In this document: positions 15,284 through 23,822 of the stretch, piece after piece
Layout of the letters: every line of letters starts with the position of its first letter
How positions within the stretch are numbered: position 1 is the first letter of the stretch
Source of the DNA: Candidatus Saccharimonadota bacterium
GTDB lineage: Bacteria; Patescibacteriota; Saccharimonadia; CAILAD01; BJGX01
Length of the DNA stretch: 37,419 nucleotides
Assembly (NCBI GenBank): GCA_014191035.1
Contig: BJGX01000008.1
Span: 1 to 37,419 of the forward strand
Direction: 5' to 3'
Program-made: the position numbers and the translations under genes
The notes under the pieces: generated by a model
The model's database searches: none
The model's input: the letters and a program-made list of their open reading frames with translations, nothing else
Told to the model about the DNA's origin: nothing

Positions 15284-17629
15284 ATGAGAAGCAAACTCTT
15301 TAAATCATTACTTAAAGATTTAGGACCAATTGTCTTTAGAAATATCTTTTCTTTAGTAGTCATCATTATTGGTGGGCTATCTTTGGTATTAATAGTTCTG
15401 GGCGATTTAAGAGATGGTATATTTCTTGGCTCCGTAATTACTGTAAACATCATCATTGGAATTATTCAGGAGCTTCGGGCCAAATATAAGCTAGAAAAAC
15501 TTCAACTTAGTACAAAACAAAAATATGAAGTTCTCAGGCACGATAAGCCAAGGCCTGTTTTTGCCGAAGATATTGCAGTTGGCGATTTAATAAATCTGAA
15601 GCTAGGCGACCAGATACCGGTCGATTCTAAAATTATCGAAGCTGATAGTTTTGAATGTAATTTTGCATTACTCACTGGGGAATCTGAAAATGTAACCAAA
15701 AAACCAACCGACAAACTTATATCTGGCGGAATAGTAGTTGCTGGTAATGCCTTAATTAAAGCTACCGCAAAAGAAAAAGATAGCTACTTATATAAAATGA
15801 ATTTGAATTTGAAAAAATATGAGACATCTTATTCACCAATCCAGAAAGATATTTTAAGATTCATAAAATTAATGGCTTTTATTCTTTTGATATTAGGTTT
15901 AATAATAATTACAAGATCGGTAATATTGGAAGGCTCAATCTTAAGGGGCTTTGTTCAAGTAGCGGCCTTAGCATCAACGATAATCGCCGAAGGACTTCTA
16001 TTAGCAAGCACACTTTTATTTGCTTATGGAGCCATCAAGATGGCCGGTCAAAAAGTTTTGCTTCAACAAATTAACGCTATAGAAAATTTAGGTAGGGTTT
16101 CGGTGGTCTGCGTAGATAAGACTGGCACGATTACTGAAAGCAATCCAATTTATGAAAATTCAATTCTATACAGTCCTAAAGATAAATCTTACTTTGAAAA
16201 AATTATATCTAGCTATGTTTCTGCGGAAACATCCAAAACAACCACAATCGCAGCACTTGAGAAGCATTTTAAATTAAAAACTAAACTTAATATCGAGAAA
16301 GTACTAGCTTTCTCTTCATCCCGAAAATATTCAGCACTGAAACTAACTAGTGACAACAAAACTATCATAATAGGTGCTGGCGATAAGTTTATTAAATATT
16401 TAAATAAAGACGAGCAGGAATGGGCTAACGAAAATATAGCCAGATATTCTAGTCTTGCAAAAAGAATAATATTTATTGGTGAGGCCGATATGGGCAACAT
16501 AGAAAAGCCCGTGACAATAAAAAAATTGCGAGCTATTGGTTTAATTATTTTTTCAAATCCACTTAAACAAGGCTCAAAAGACACCATTAAAATGCTTCAG
16601 GCCAGAGGAATTCAGGTAATTGTAATTTCTGGCGATAACCCAGAAACAGTTAGGGCCATCGCCAATCGGGCTGGCGTGACTCACGGAGAAATTATCGTAA
16701 CTGGCGACAAGCTTGCTAAAATGCAAGAAAACGAATTGATAGCTGCTATAAATTCTAAAGCCCTTTTTGCCAGAGTTCTGCCCGAGCAAAAACAAAAAAT
16801 TATTGAAGCCATTAAAGCTTCGAATAAAAGCGTTGCCATGATTGGAGATGGCGCAAATGATGCGATGGCAATTAAGACATCGGATCTGGGAATCGCTATG
16901 TTTGACGGTGCTCCAGCAACCAGACAGATTGCCGACGCAGTACTTATTAACAATTCTTTTTCGGCAATCCCAAAAGGGATTAAGCTTTCTGACACCATTA
17001 TCACAACCCTAGAAATGATTGGCTGTCTGTTCTTTACTAGAGTTTGGTCTGGAGTGTTTTTACTTTTAATCACTTTGATAATTAATATCCAATACCCTCT
17101 TTACCCCAGAAACATAACCTTACTTAATTTGTTTATCGTAACTATACCAATCATTTTTTGGCTAGCTTATCCTAGACACAGAAAAAGAAGTCTTAACGAC
17201 CCAAGCTATCTCTCAAGGACACTGCCCTTTTCAATTTTAAACTCGCTTACGATAGCATTAGCGAGCTTAGGTGCGATTTTGATTTCCGGCTACTTTGGAA
17301 TAAGTACTAATCAAATTCCCATGATGGTGTTTATTATATTTTTTATTATGAGCATATATTCAATTGGCTTGATACCTACAGCAATAGGTGCACAAAAAGA
17401 CAAGGCTCAGCAAAGAATTATATATTCGGGGTATGTTATCGCTGCCGGGGTTTTAATTATTGTTTATTTAATAGAACCACTTGCGAGCTTCTTTAGCCTT
17501 AATCGGATAGATTTGGTCTCAATACTGATTGCAGTTGGCTTGGGTTATGTTGGCACAGCATTTCAATATTTGTTTGCGCGTTTCAAAATTGCAAATAAAC
17601 TATGGAAATCTGTCAAAAAAAATAGCTAA
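15284..17629 (+). CDS. P-type cation-transporting ATPase (CtpE-like)
   Basis: This 781-residue ATP-driven ion pump has the actuator loop TGES (131-134), the phosphorylation motif DKTGT with Asp278, and the hinge GDGAND (521-526), all intact. It has no N-terminal heavy-metal domain and no CPC motif in helix 4, so it is not a copper or zinc pump. Helix 4 reads IIAEGLLLAST, where calcium pumps and CtpE have PEGL, so the usual proline is an alanine. The size and the block QQINAIENLGRVSVVCVDKT resemble mycobacterial CtpE, a Ca2+ uptake pump. Calcium or another cation is therefore likely but unproven. It ends in a 4-base convergent overlap with the oxidoreductase gene. Confidence 0.92.
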   Translation: MRSKLFKSLLKDLGPIVFRNIFSLVVIIIGGLSLVLIVLGDLRDGIFLGSVITVNIIIGIIQELRAKYKLEKLQLSTKQKYEVLRHDKPRPVFAEDIAVGDLINLKLGDQIPVDSKIIEADSFECNFALLTGESENVTKKPTDKLISGGIVVAGNALIKATAKEKDSYLYKMNLNLKKYETSYSPIQKDILRFIKLMAFILLILGLIIITRSVILEGSILRGFVQVAALASTIIAEGLLLASTLLFAYGAIKMAGQKVLLQQINAIENLGRVSVVCVDKTGTITESNPIYENSILYSPKDKSYFEKIISSYVSAETSKTTTIAALEKHFKLKTKLNIEKVLAFSSSRKYSALKLTSDNKTIIIGAGDKFIKYLNKDEQEWANENIARYSSLAKRIIFIGEADMGNIEKPVTIKKLRAIGLIIFSNPLKQGSKDTIKMLQARGIQVIVISGDNPETVRAIANRAGVTHGEIIVTGDKLAKMQENELIAAINSKALFARVLPEQKQKIIEAIKASNKSVAMIGDGANDAMAIKTSDLGIAMFDGAPATRQIADAVLINNSFSAIPKGIKLSDTIITTLEMIGCLFFTRVWSGVFLLLITLIINIQYPLYPRNITLLNLFIVTIPIIFWLAYPRHRKRSLNDPSYLSRTLPFSILNSLTIALASLGAILISGYFGISTNQIPMMVFIIFFIMSIYSIGLIPTAIGAQKDKAQQRIIYSGYVIAAGVLIIVYLIEPLASFFSLNRIDLVSILIAVGLGYVGTAFQYLFARFKIANKLWKSVKKNS

Positions 17630-18273
17630 CAAATATTTGGTCTTGGTTCGTCTTTGATATTTTTAGGCGCAGTCGCCGATTCATCTCTTGTGCGCTTAAG
17701 CTCAAAAAAATGATTGTAACTAGCCAGCTTAGAAACTCCCTCCCAAACATTTATTGCGTCTTTGCCGATTGGAACTTGACTTAGTACTGGACCAAAGTAG
17801 CCAAGCTTTTTATTGCCGTCCTCAAAAACAATTATTGGTATTCCAACATCTTTTCCTACCACATCAAAAGCTGACGACATTGAGTGCCTAATTCTTTTAT
17901 CTAGCTCATCATTATTTTTAGCTTCAAGCAACTCATCATAATCTATGGAGCAAACATTCTTTAGCACCTCGCTTATTGCTGCATCTGAAAAATCTTTATC
18001 ATTATGAATTTTTATTCCAAATTCGGTATAGAGAGCATCGGTCAATTTTCCGTTGTACTTCTCTTTTGCCGCCTCGATTATCCGCAGCATCTCCTGAGAC
18101 TTTTTGAATTTCTCCAAATAATCCTTGTTCATTCTGTCACCATTTTTCATAGAAAGACTAAAGCTCATCCATTCTACATCTACTTTTTGAGTCTTCTGAA
18201 CTTCTTTTATCCAACGCGATGCGTTCCAGCACCATGGACAGCCGGGGTCAAAATAAAACTGTATTTTTGTCAT
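17626..18273 (-). CDS. DsbA-fold thiol oxidoreductase (Rv2466c-like)
   Basis: The 215-residue protein has a thioredoxin-fold start with FDPGCPWCWNASRWI; the active-site pair is Cys12 and Cys15. It also has an all-helical insert and a C-terminal cis-Pro region VGIPIIVF. The pattern resembles the mycobacterial Rv2466c (mycothiol-dependent nitroreductase) branch of the DsbA family, including the LTDALYTEFGIKIH stretch. It lacks a signal peptide, so it is probably cytoplasmic. Whether this organism makes mycothiol is unknown, so the thiol partner is open; TrxB from the same window is one option. A TGCTATAAT element lies 6 bases before the ATG. Confidence 0.88.
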   Translation of the reverse strand: MTKIQFYFDPGCPWCWNASRWIKEVQKTQKVDVEWMSFSLSMKNGDRMNKDYLEKFKKSQEMLRIIEAAKEKYNGKLTDALYTEFGIKIHNDKDFSDAAISEVLKNVCSIDYDELLEAKNNDELDKRIRHSMSSAFDVVGKDVGIPIIVFEDGNKKLGYFGPVLSQVPIGKDAINVWEGVSKLASYNHFFELKRTRDESATAPKNIKDEPRPNIC

Positions 18274-18279
18274 AATAAA

Positions 18280-18288
18280 ATTATAGCA
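18280..18288 (-). promoter_or_regulatory. extended -10 promoter of the DsbA-fold gene (leaderless)
   Basis: TGCTATAAT on the minus strand ends 6 bases before the ATG. It directly follows the nuclease stop codon, so any -35 would lie in the nuclease coding sequence. Confidence 0.65.
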
Positions 18289-18289
18289 C

Positions 18290-18811
18290 TTACTTTGTCT
18301 TGCCGTTGCAAGTTTGTGGCGACCACAACCCTATAGAACTTTCTTTTGCCGCCGTCTGGGCATTTTTAAATTCATTTTGATACTTATAACTTTGACTTCT
18401 ATAGGTATATTCGTTGGCATAACCTTCTTTAATAAGCTTTAAGTTAACTAGTTCATTATTGCTCCACACATATGCAAGTAAGCGGTTATACTTGTCCTTT
18501 TCGCCAACAATCGGATCAAACTCTAATCTCACTCGCCCGCCAGATAATAAATCTTTACTTCTATCAGATGCTTCCTTTCCAAAGCACTGCACAGGTTTTC
18601 TTGGATCGAGAGTCTCTGGAGTATCAATACCAATCATTCTTACCTTTTCAGCTTTACCATACCTCTCAATTTCAATAGTATCTCCGTCTATTACTTTTTT
18701 GACACTATAGGTGTCTTTTGGCTGATTGTTTTGAGTTTCTCGAATAGACACAAGGGCTGCTACAAAAAATAGTAAAAGGCCTATAATAATCAGCTTAATT
18801 GGCTTGCTCAT
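18290..18811 (-). CDS. staphylococcal nuclease-like (SNase) endonuclease, membrane-anchored or secreted
   Basis: SNase-fold enzymes cut DNA and RNA with Ca2+. The 173-residue protein has an N-terminal hydrophobic segment (about 6-23) acting as anchor or signal, then the nuclease domain. Key residues are present: DGDT (42-45), Arg58 in VRMIGIDTPE with Asp63 and Glu66, and Arg110 in DKYNRLLAYV, matching the catalytic Arg35, Glu43 and Arg87 of the S. aureus enzyme. An external nuclease fits a cell that must scavenge nucleotides. The start overlaps the rodA stop (ATGA), so it belongs to the ileS-rodA operon. Confidence 0.93.
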   Translation of the reverse strand: MSKPIKLIIIGLLLFFVAALVSIRETQNNQPKDTYSVKKVIDGDTIEIERYGKAEKVRMIGIDTPETLDPRKPVQCFGKEASDRSKDLLSGGRVRLEFDPIVGEKDKYNRLLAYVWSNNELVNLKLIKEGYANEYTYRSQSYKYQNEFKNAQTAAKESSIGLWSPQTCNGKTK

Positions 18812-19935
18812 ACTAGCTCAGTATCTTTTAGCTCTCTACCCCTTCGTCTAGAATATACGCTTTCCACTATTCCAACCGCAAACAAACTTACCATTAAGCT
18901 GGTTCCGCCTGCAGAAATAAAAGGCAAAGGTATGCCAGTAACGGGCATAATTCCCAAATTCATTCCGATATTTACAAATACATGCACCACAAACATCGTA
19001 GCGATTCCAACACACAACAAACTTCCAAATCTATCTTGAGCCATACTTGCGTCAATTATCATTCTAATAATTACTGTTACAAAAAGTAGTATTACAATTA
19101 ATGCGCCTACGAAGCCAAGCTTTTCAGCTAAAACCGCAAAAATAAAGTCTGTTGGTGAACTTGGCAAAAAATTACCTTGACTCTGAGCGCCTCCGCCCAA
19201 GCCTTGGCCCGATACACCACCAGAACCAACTGCTATAATTGCCTGCTTTACATTATATCCAGTCCCGGATGGATCGGCTGTGGGTTGCAGAAAAGTACTT
19301 ACCCTTTGCTTCTGATAGTCTTTTAGGAATGGATAAGTTAATGGCATCGTAACTAGTAAGAGCAAGATTAATCCAATCATATATTTTTTATCAACCCTTG
19401 TAGCCAAGGTCATAACAAACCAAATTGAGCCGAGCACAATTGCCGTTCCCAGATCGGGCTGAACCAAAACCAAAAATATTGCCGGCAATGAGTAAGCTAA
19501 AGATTTAACAAGAACTCTAAACTGATTTGAGAAATCATAGTTTTGCGAATAAAATTTCGCAAGCACAATAATTAAGATAAGCTTGGAAACCTCCGATGGC
19601 TGAAACTGAAATGGACCAATAGCTATCCAGCGAGTAGCTCCAAGCCTTGTAACACCTAAAAATTCTACAGCCAGTAGAAGAACAATCATTATTACGTACA
19701 GTGCCCCACTGTATGATTTGAGAATCTTATAGTCATTTCTGGCAGCCACAACCATCAGAACAAGGCCTATCAAGGCGTAAACGATCTGTCTGGTTGTGTC
19801 CAGCTGGTTTGAAACTGCCTTTGCCTTTATTCCAAGGGAGTAGAGAACAATTAAGCCAAGAACTACCAGCAAAGTGGAGGCTGCTAGTAGCAAGTTATCT
19901 AAATTACCAAATTGCCAAAATGACTTACGTCTCAT
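18808..19935 (-). CDS. rodA: SEDS family peptidoglycan glycosyltransferase RodA/FtsW
   Basis: SEDS proteins polymerise lipid II into glycan strands in the membrane, working with a class B penicillin-binding protein. The 375-residue protein has about ten membrane segments and the family signature RLGATRWIAIGPFQFQPSEVSKL, plus the C-terminal PVTGIPLPFISAGGTSL loop. RodA (elongation) is favoured over FtsW because RodA proteins typically carry the short N-terminus seen here, but the distinction is not certain. No penicillin-binding protein is adjacent. It lies between ileS (4-base overlap) and the nuclease gene (4-base overlap). Confidence 0.93.
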   Translation of the reverse strand: MRRKSFWQFGNLDNLLLAASTLLVVLGLIVLYSLGIKAKAVSNQLDTTRQIVYALIGLVLMVVAARNDYKILKSYSGALYVIMIVLLLAVEFLGVTRLGATRWIAIGPFQFQPSEVSKLILIIVLAKFYSQNYDFSNQFRVLVKSLAYSLPAIFLVLVQPDLGTAIVLGSIWFVMTLATRVDKKYMIGLILLLLVTMPLTYPFLKDYQKQRVSTFLQPTADPSGTGYNVKQAIIAVGSGGVSGQGLGGGAQSQGNFLPSSPTDFIFAVLAEKLGFVGALIVILLFVTVIIRMIIDASMAQDRFGSLLCVGIATMFVVHVFVNIGMNLGIMPVTGIPLPFISAGGTSLMVSLFAVGIVESVYSRRRGRELKDTELV

Positions 19936-22826
19936 TTTTTCTCAAGTTCAATAGTCAAATGAGCGCCATCGACAGAAACTTGCTTAGTAAAATCTAAGCC
20001 CTTTTCGGACCGCATAAATTGCTCAGTAAGTGTCTCTTGAATAATCATGTTTTTAAACTCATCTACTGCAGTATTGAGCACTTCTGATTCACTATAAAGA
20101 CACAGTTTTATCCTATTCTCAACCTGTAGACCTGCCTCCTTGCGAGCTGACTGGATATTTCTTACTATATCTCTAGCGATGCCCTCGTTATGCAGTGATT
20201 GAGTAATTTCTGTATTCAATTCAACAGATAATTTGTCGTCTTGTTTGTAAGTTAACTCTTTTACATTTAGCTCTTCTGCGATGATTTCTTTGAGCCCTTT
20301 TTGAAGATCATTGGGGCCTCCAAGCTCTGCAGAAGCCAATGGTTGGCGTACTTTAATTTTAGCTTCGGCCCGTATAGACAAGCCATCATTAACATATTGC
20401 CTTACCATTTCCATATCTGAGAGTATACCACTATTCAACTCGGATGCTTCAGGCCAATCACAAAGGTGGACTGATTTAGGTGCGCTCATGATATCGGTAG
20501 TTATATTTCTGTATAGCCAGTCACTCATAAATGGCGACCAAGGAGCCAATAGTTTGCATGTAGTAACTAATGACCAGTGAAGCGTCTTATAAGCCTCTAG
20601 CTTATCGCTGTCATCCTCTGATTTCCAAAATCTACGTCGGCTTCTGCGCACATACCAGTTAGACATGTCGTCCACTAGTTTATATATTGGCCAAGTAGCC
20701 TTGCTTAGCTCAAAATTATCTGCTGCTTTAGTTACTTCATCTATGGTTTCATTTACTCTAGCTAACAGCCAATTGTCTAATGGGTTAGAAACATCTATTG
20801 GCATATCCATGCTATCTGGCGCCCAATCATCAATTTCGGTATACATAGTTAAGAAAGATGCGGTGTTATAAAGCGTCATAAATAGATTACGATTAATATC
20901 CTTCATAGCATCTCTATCAAAATTCATATAATCAGCCGTGACCGCAGGTGCACTAGATAAAAGATAATATCTCAGTGTATCGGCACCCTCATTTTCGAAA
21001 ACGTCCTCTATAGGTGGGTAGTTTTTTAATCTTTTACTGAGTTTTTGACCATCAGCAGCCATAATCATGCCGTTTACCAATACATTTTTATAGGCAGGCT
21101 TATCAAACACAATCGTTGATATTATATGCAAGACATAAAACCATAATCTAGTCTGATCAAGTCCTTCGCCAATATAGTCGGCCGGAAAACTGGCATCAAA
21201 TTGAGTTTTATTATCGTAAGGAAAATGCTGCTGGGCAATAGGCATTGAGCCAGACTCGAACCAACAATCGATTACTTCCTCTACCCTTCTGTAGGTTTTG
21301 CCTTCTCTTTCAATAACAACTTCGTCGATAAAAGGGCGGTGTAAATCATTTAGATCTTTGGCATTTGGACTTAACTTTTTAAGCTCTTCGATACTCTCAA
21401 CAACTATATAATCGCTGTCGTCTTTTTCATTAACCCAGATTGGAATTGGCGCTCCCCAGTAGCGGTTGCGCGATATAGCCCAGTCTCGAGCCCCTTCCAG
21501 CCATTTACCGAAGCGGCCAGTTTTAATATGTGATGGGTTCCAATTAATTTCAGAGGCTGTTGATAGCAACTGCTTTTTTATTTTTGAAACCGCCACAAAC
21601 CAAGTGTCAATTGAATAATATAGCAGCGGAGTGTCACATCGATAGCAGAATGGGTAAGTATGTCTAAAGGTTTCAGCTGAGAAAATTTTATTTTGCTCGG
21701 TCAGCTGCTCAATTATTAATTTATCGGCAGATTTGAAAAACTTACCCTCAAAGCTATCAAGACCAAAGCCCTGCTTAACCTTACCATCTGTGTCGATGGT
21801 GTTTATTACGGGGATATCGTTATCTTGCCCAAGTTTAAGATCGTCTTCGCCAAATGCTGGAGCGACATGCAAAACACCAGTACCGTCTTCGGTGCTCACA
21901 AAATCTGCTGACCATACTTTGTAAAGGTTTTCATGCTCTACGCCCACTTTAAAAATTGGCTCATATGAAAGCCCGACCAAATCTGTGCCCTTAATTTCTT
22001 CAATTATTTTGTAGTCGTCAGTCTTTAGTACCTCAAGTCTTTCTTTTGCTAAAACCAGAACCTCTTCATTATCCAGTTCGTCTTTTAATGCAATCTTCAA
22101 ATAGACTGCGTCCTGCTTTACTGCCAATGCAGCATTGCCCGGCAAACTCCACGGAGTAGTTGTCCAGGCCAGCATAAATGATTCTTCATCTTTAAGTTTA
22201 AACTTAACATAAACGCTTGGGTCTGGAGTGTCGTCCTTATAGCCCTCATTTACTTCAAAGTTACTTAGGGGAGTTGCACAACGTGGACAATACGGCATGC
22301 ATTTGAATCCTTTATAGATTAGGCCTTTGTCATGAATCTGCTTAAAAGTCCACCACACAGACTCTGTATACTCGCTATCTATTGTTGCATAAGAGTTCTC
22401 TTTGTCAGTCCAGCGTCCAATTCTATCAAAATAACCCTCCCACTCATTTTTGTAGGAAAATACCGAATCTCGACAGGCCTGATTAAATTTTTCCAAGCCA
22501 AGTTCCATAATTTGTTTTTTACCCGAAACATTAAATTCCTTTTCAATAGCAAACTCAACAGGCAAGCCATGACAATCCCATCCATTACGACGCTCAACAT
22601 AACGGCCCTTCATGGTTTGGTAACGGCCAATTGAATCCTTAATACTCTGAACTAAGCTGTGACCAAAATGTGGCAATCCATTTGCAAATGGTGGCCCGTC
22701 ATAAAAACTAAATGGCTCTCCATTCTTAGTTTTTTCTAAACTGGCCCTGAAAGTGTCTTCTTTTTCCCAGATAGATAAAATTTCTTCTTCGACTTGGTTT
22801 GGTTTGTACTGAGGTATTTTTTTCAT
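19932..22826 (-). CDS. ileS: isoleucyl-tRNA synthetase (IleS2, eukaryote-like type)
   Basis: IleRS charges tRNA-Ile. The 964-residue form starts at the ATG (MKKIPQYKPN) with an AGGAG Shine-Dalgarno 5 bases upstream. A longer reading back to 22898 would run into the T-box terminator and is rejected. The class I motifs are HFGH (53-56, in PPFANGLPHFGH) and KLSKR (595-599, in ADGQKLSKRLKNYP). The forms GLPH.GH and K.SKR.KNYP are those of the IleS2/eukaryotic type, which is often tolerant of mupirocin, not bacterial IleS1. A CP1 editing domain (about 190-400) with WTTTPWSLPGN and CxxC pairs at 177-183 and 394-397 is present. It is controlled by the upstream T-box and heads ileS-rodA-nuclease. Confidence 0.97.
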   Translation of the reverse strand: MKKIPQYKPNQVEEEILSIWEKEDTFRASLEKTKNGEPFSFYDGPPFANGLPHFGHSLVQSIKDSIGRYQTMKGRYVERRNGWDCHGLPVEFAIEKEFNVSGKKQIMELGLEKFNQACRDSVFSYKNEWEGYFDRIGRWTDKENSYATIDSEYTESVWWTFKQIHDKGLIYKGFKCMPYCPRCATPLSNFEVNEGYKDDTPDPSVYVKFKLKDEESFMLAWTTTPWSLPGNAALAVKQDAVYLKIALKDELDNEEVLVLAKERLEVLKTDDYKIIEEIKGTDLVGLSYEPIFKVGVEHENLYKVWSADFVSTEDGTGVLHVAPAFGEDDLKLGQDNDIPVINTIDTDGKVKQGFGLDSFEGKFFKSADKLIIEQLTEQNKIFSAETFRHTYPFCYRCDTPLLYYSIDTWFVAVSKIKKQLLSTASEINWNPSHIKTGRFGKWLEGARDWAISRNRYWGAPIPIWVNEKDDSDYIVVESIEELKKLSPNAKDLNDLHRPFIDEVVIEREGKTYRRVEEVIDCWFESGSMPIAQQHFPYDNKTQFDASFPADYIGEGLDQTRLWFYVLHIISTIVFDKPAYKNVLVNGMIMAADGQKLSKRLKNYPPIEDVFENEGADTLRYYLLSSAPAVTADYMNFDRDAMKDINRNLFMTLYNTASFLTMYTEIDDWAPDSMDMPIDVSNPLDNWLLARVNETIDEVTKAADNFELSKATWPIYKLVDDMSNWYVRRSRRRFWKSEDDSDKLEAYKTLHWSLVTTCKLLAPWSPFMSDWLYRNITTDIMSAPKSVHLCDWPEASELNSGILSDMEMVRQYVNDGLSIRAEAKIKVRQPLASAELGGPNDLQKGLKEIIAEELNVKELTYKQDDKLSVELNTEITQSLHNEGIARDIVRNIQSARKEAGLQVENRIKLCLYSESEVLNTAVDEFKNMIIQETLTEQFMRSEKGLDFTKQVSVDGAHLTIELEKK

Positions 22827-22843
22827 AAATCTCCTAATATAAC

Positions 22844-22872
22844 AAAAGACACCGCAAAAAATATGCGGTGTC
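22844..22872 (-). terminator. T-box-controlled terminator of ileS
   Basis: On the minus strand, GACACCGCA pairs with TGCGGTGTC (9 base pairs) and is followed by TTTT. Its first three bases (GAC) are also the last three of the antiterminator stem, so the two hairpins exclude each other. Confidence 0.9.
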
Positions 22873-23039
22873 AGGGTCCAAATTATGGACGGTACCACCT
22901 GACTTTCCTAATGGACACTTAATTTTGGCTCTTACATGGCCCTACGACGGGTTCTACTTTCAATACATTAGATTTCTTCCCGTGACGCTGCTTTGAACAC
23001 TTTCGGTTGATAGCCGATCGCTAAATTTATAGACGCCTT
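22844..23039 (-). promoter_or_regulatory. T-box riboswitch (tRNA-Ile) in the ileS leader
   Basis: A T-box senses uncharged tRNA and lets transcription pass. On the minus strand the antiterminator is GTCAGG (22903-22898), the bulge TGGTACC (22897-22891), GTCC, a 7-base loop, GGAC and CCTGAC (22875-22870). The bulge holds TGGT, which pairs with the ACCA end of tRNA-Ile. The terminator (22872-22844) follows. Upstream, CGG-CTATCAA-CCG (23016-23004) presents ATC, an Ile codon, followed by the usual purine, so it is a good specifier candidate. A stem ACGGG/CCCGT lies between. The specifier hairpin looks much shorter than a canonical stem I, recalling the ultrashort stem I of actinobacterial ileS T-boxes, but that part is my folding by eye. 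Confidence 0.92.
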
Positions 23040-23048
23040 AATAAACTA

Positions 23049-23054
23049 ATTATA
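23049..23054 (-). promoter_or_regulatory. -10 box of the ileS leader
   Basis: TATAAT (preceded by TG) on the minus strand puts the start site near 23042, just before the T-box. The full leader is then about 215 bases. No strong -35 was seen. Confidence 0.6.
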
Positions 23055-23074
23055 CATTGTAAGTGTATTTTTTT

Positions 23075-23341
23075 CTAGATATGTCCAACAGACTGGCTAA
23101 TAAATGAGTAATCAGGGAGCTCACCCTGCCAAATATTTACTACCGCGCCATCTTCTCTAATAAGAGCCAAGGATGGAAAGCTTACCACATCATAGCTTTC
23201 TGCCCTCTCTGCACCCCTTGCCGAATCAATATCAACTTTTTCTAGCTGAATATTATTTATTTTCAAATTTTTTATTAAATCATCAACAGAGCTTCTTCTG
23301 GAGTTGGTGCTTTTTTCAGACAAAAATAGTAATGCTTTCAT
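23075..23341 (-). CDS. small thioredoxin-like protein without CxxC
   Basis: The 88-residue protein looks like a minimal thioredoxin fold: MKALLFLSEKSTNS (strand and first helix), VDIDSARGAERAESYDVVSFPSLALI with the cis-proline (SFPS) and the closing strands DGAVVNIWQG. Where thioredoxins have CGPC it reads STNSRR, and there is no cysteine at all in the protein, so it cannot do thiol redox chemistry. It may act as a structural or binding protein. It lies 19 bases after nrdR and has its own TGCTAAAAT element 6 bases before the ATG. Function is unknown. Confidence 0.75.
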   Translation of the reverse strand: MKALLFLSEKSTNSRRSSVDDLIKNLKINNIQLEKVDIDSARGAERAESYDVVSFPSLALIREDGAVVNIWQGELPDYSFISQSVGHI

Positions 23342-23347
23342 ATTTAT

Positions 23348-23356
23348 ATTTTAGCA
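23348..23356 (-). promoter_or_regulatory. extended -10 promoter of the thioredoxin-like gene (leaderless)
   Basis: TGCTAAAAT on the minus strand ends 6 bases before the ATG, in the short gap behind nrdR. Confidence 0.55.
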
Positions 23357-23360
23357 TAAG

Positions 23361-23819
23361 CTAATTATGTAATTTTTTTATCTTCTTAAGTTCTTTTTCA
23401 AACCTGTCTAGAGTTGCGAAGCTCCTATAGACACTGGCGAATCTTACATAAGCTACATCATCAACCGATAATAATTCTTCCATAACCAAACTACCTATTT
23501 TACGAGAATTTAGTTCGGCCTGGTCATAACCGCGAGCCTTTCTCTCTACCTCAGATATAATTAATTCAATTTTATCTGCTGAAACGGGACGTTTTTCGAA
23601 AGCACGATATATTCCGCGAGATAGCTTTTCTCTATCAAATAGCTCTCGCTCACCACTCTTTTTAATTATCATTAAGTTTGGTACCTCGAGCCGTTCATAA
23701 GTAGTAAAACGGTGGCTGCACTTGATACACTCGCGTCTTCTGCGAATTGAAACTCCATCCTCTACTTCCCTAGATTCGAGAACCCGACTAACCTGAGCGT
23801 TACAAACCGGGCAGCGCAT
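23361..23819 (-). CDS. nrdR: transcriptional repressor NrdR
   Basis: NrdR senses ATP/dATP and represses ribonucleotide reductase genes. The 152-residue protein has the zinc ribbon (Cys3, Cys6, Cys31, Cys34) with the basic RRRRECIKCSHRFTTYE, followed by the ATP-cone (about 48-138, starting LMIIKKSGERELFDREKL). Length is normal. It begins 3 bases after the ftsZ stop, so it is part of the ftsZ transcript. No ribonucleotide reductase gene or clear NrdR-box pair was seen in the window. Confidence 0.96.
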   Translation of the reverse strand: MRCPVCNAQVSRVLESREVEDGVSIRRRRECIKCSHRFTTYERLEVPNLMIIKKSGERELFDREKLSRGIYRAFEKRPVSADKIELIISEVERKARGYDQAELNSRKIGSLVMEELLSVDDVAYVRFASVYRSFATLDRFEKELKKIKKLHN

Positions 23820-23822
23820 GAC

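Noticed and set aside
22827-22898. N-terminal extension of IleRS back to 22898
   Set aside because: This stretch is the T-box antiterminator and terminator; the ATG at 22826 has a good Shine-Dalgarno and the normal IleRS start.
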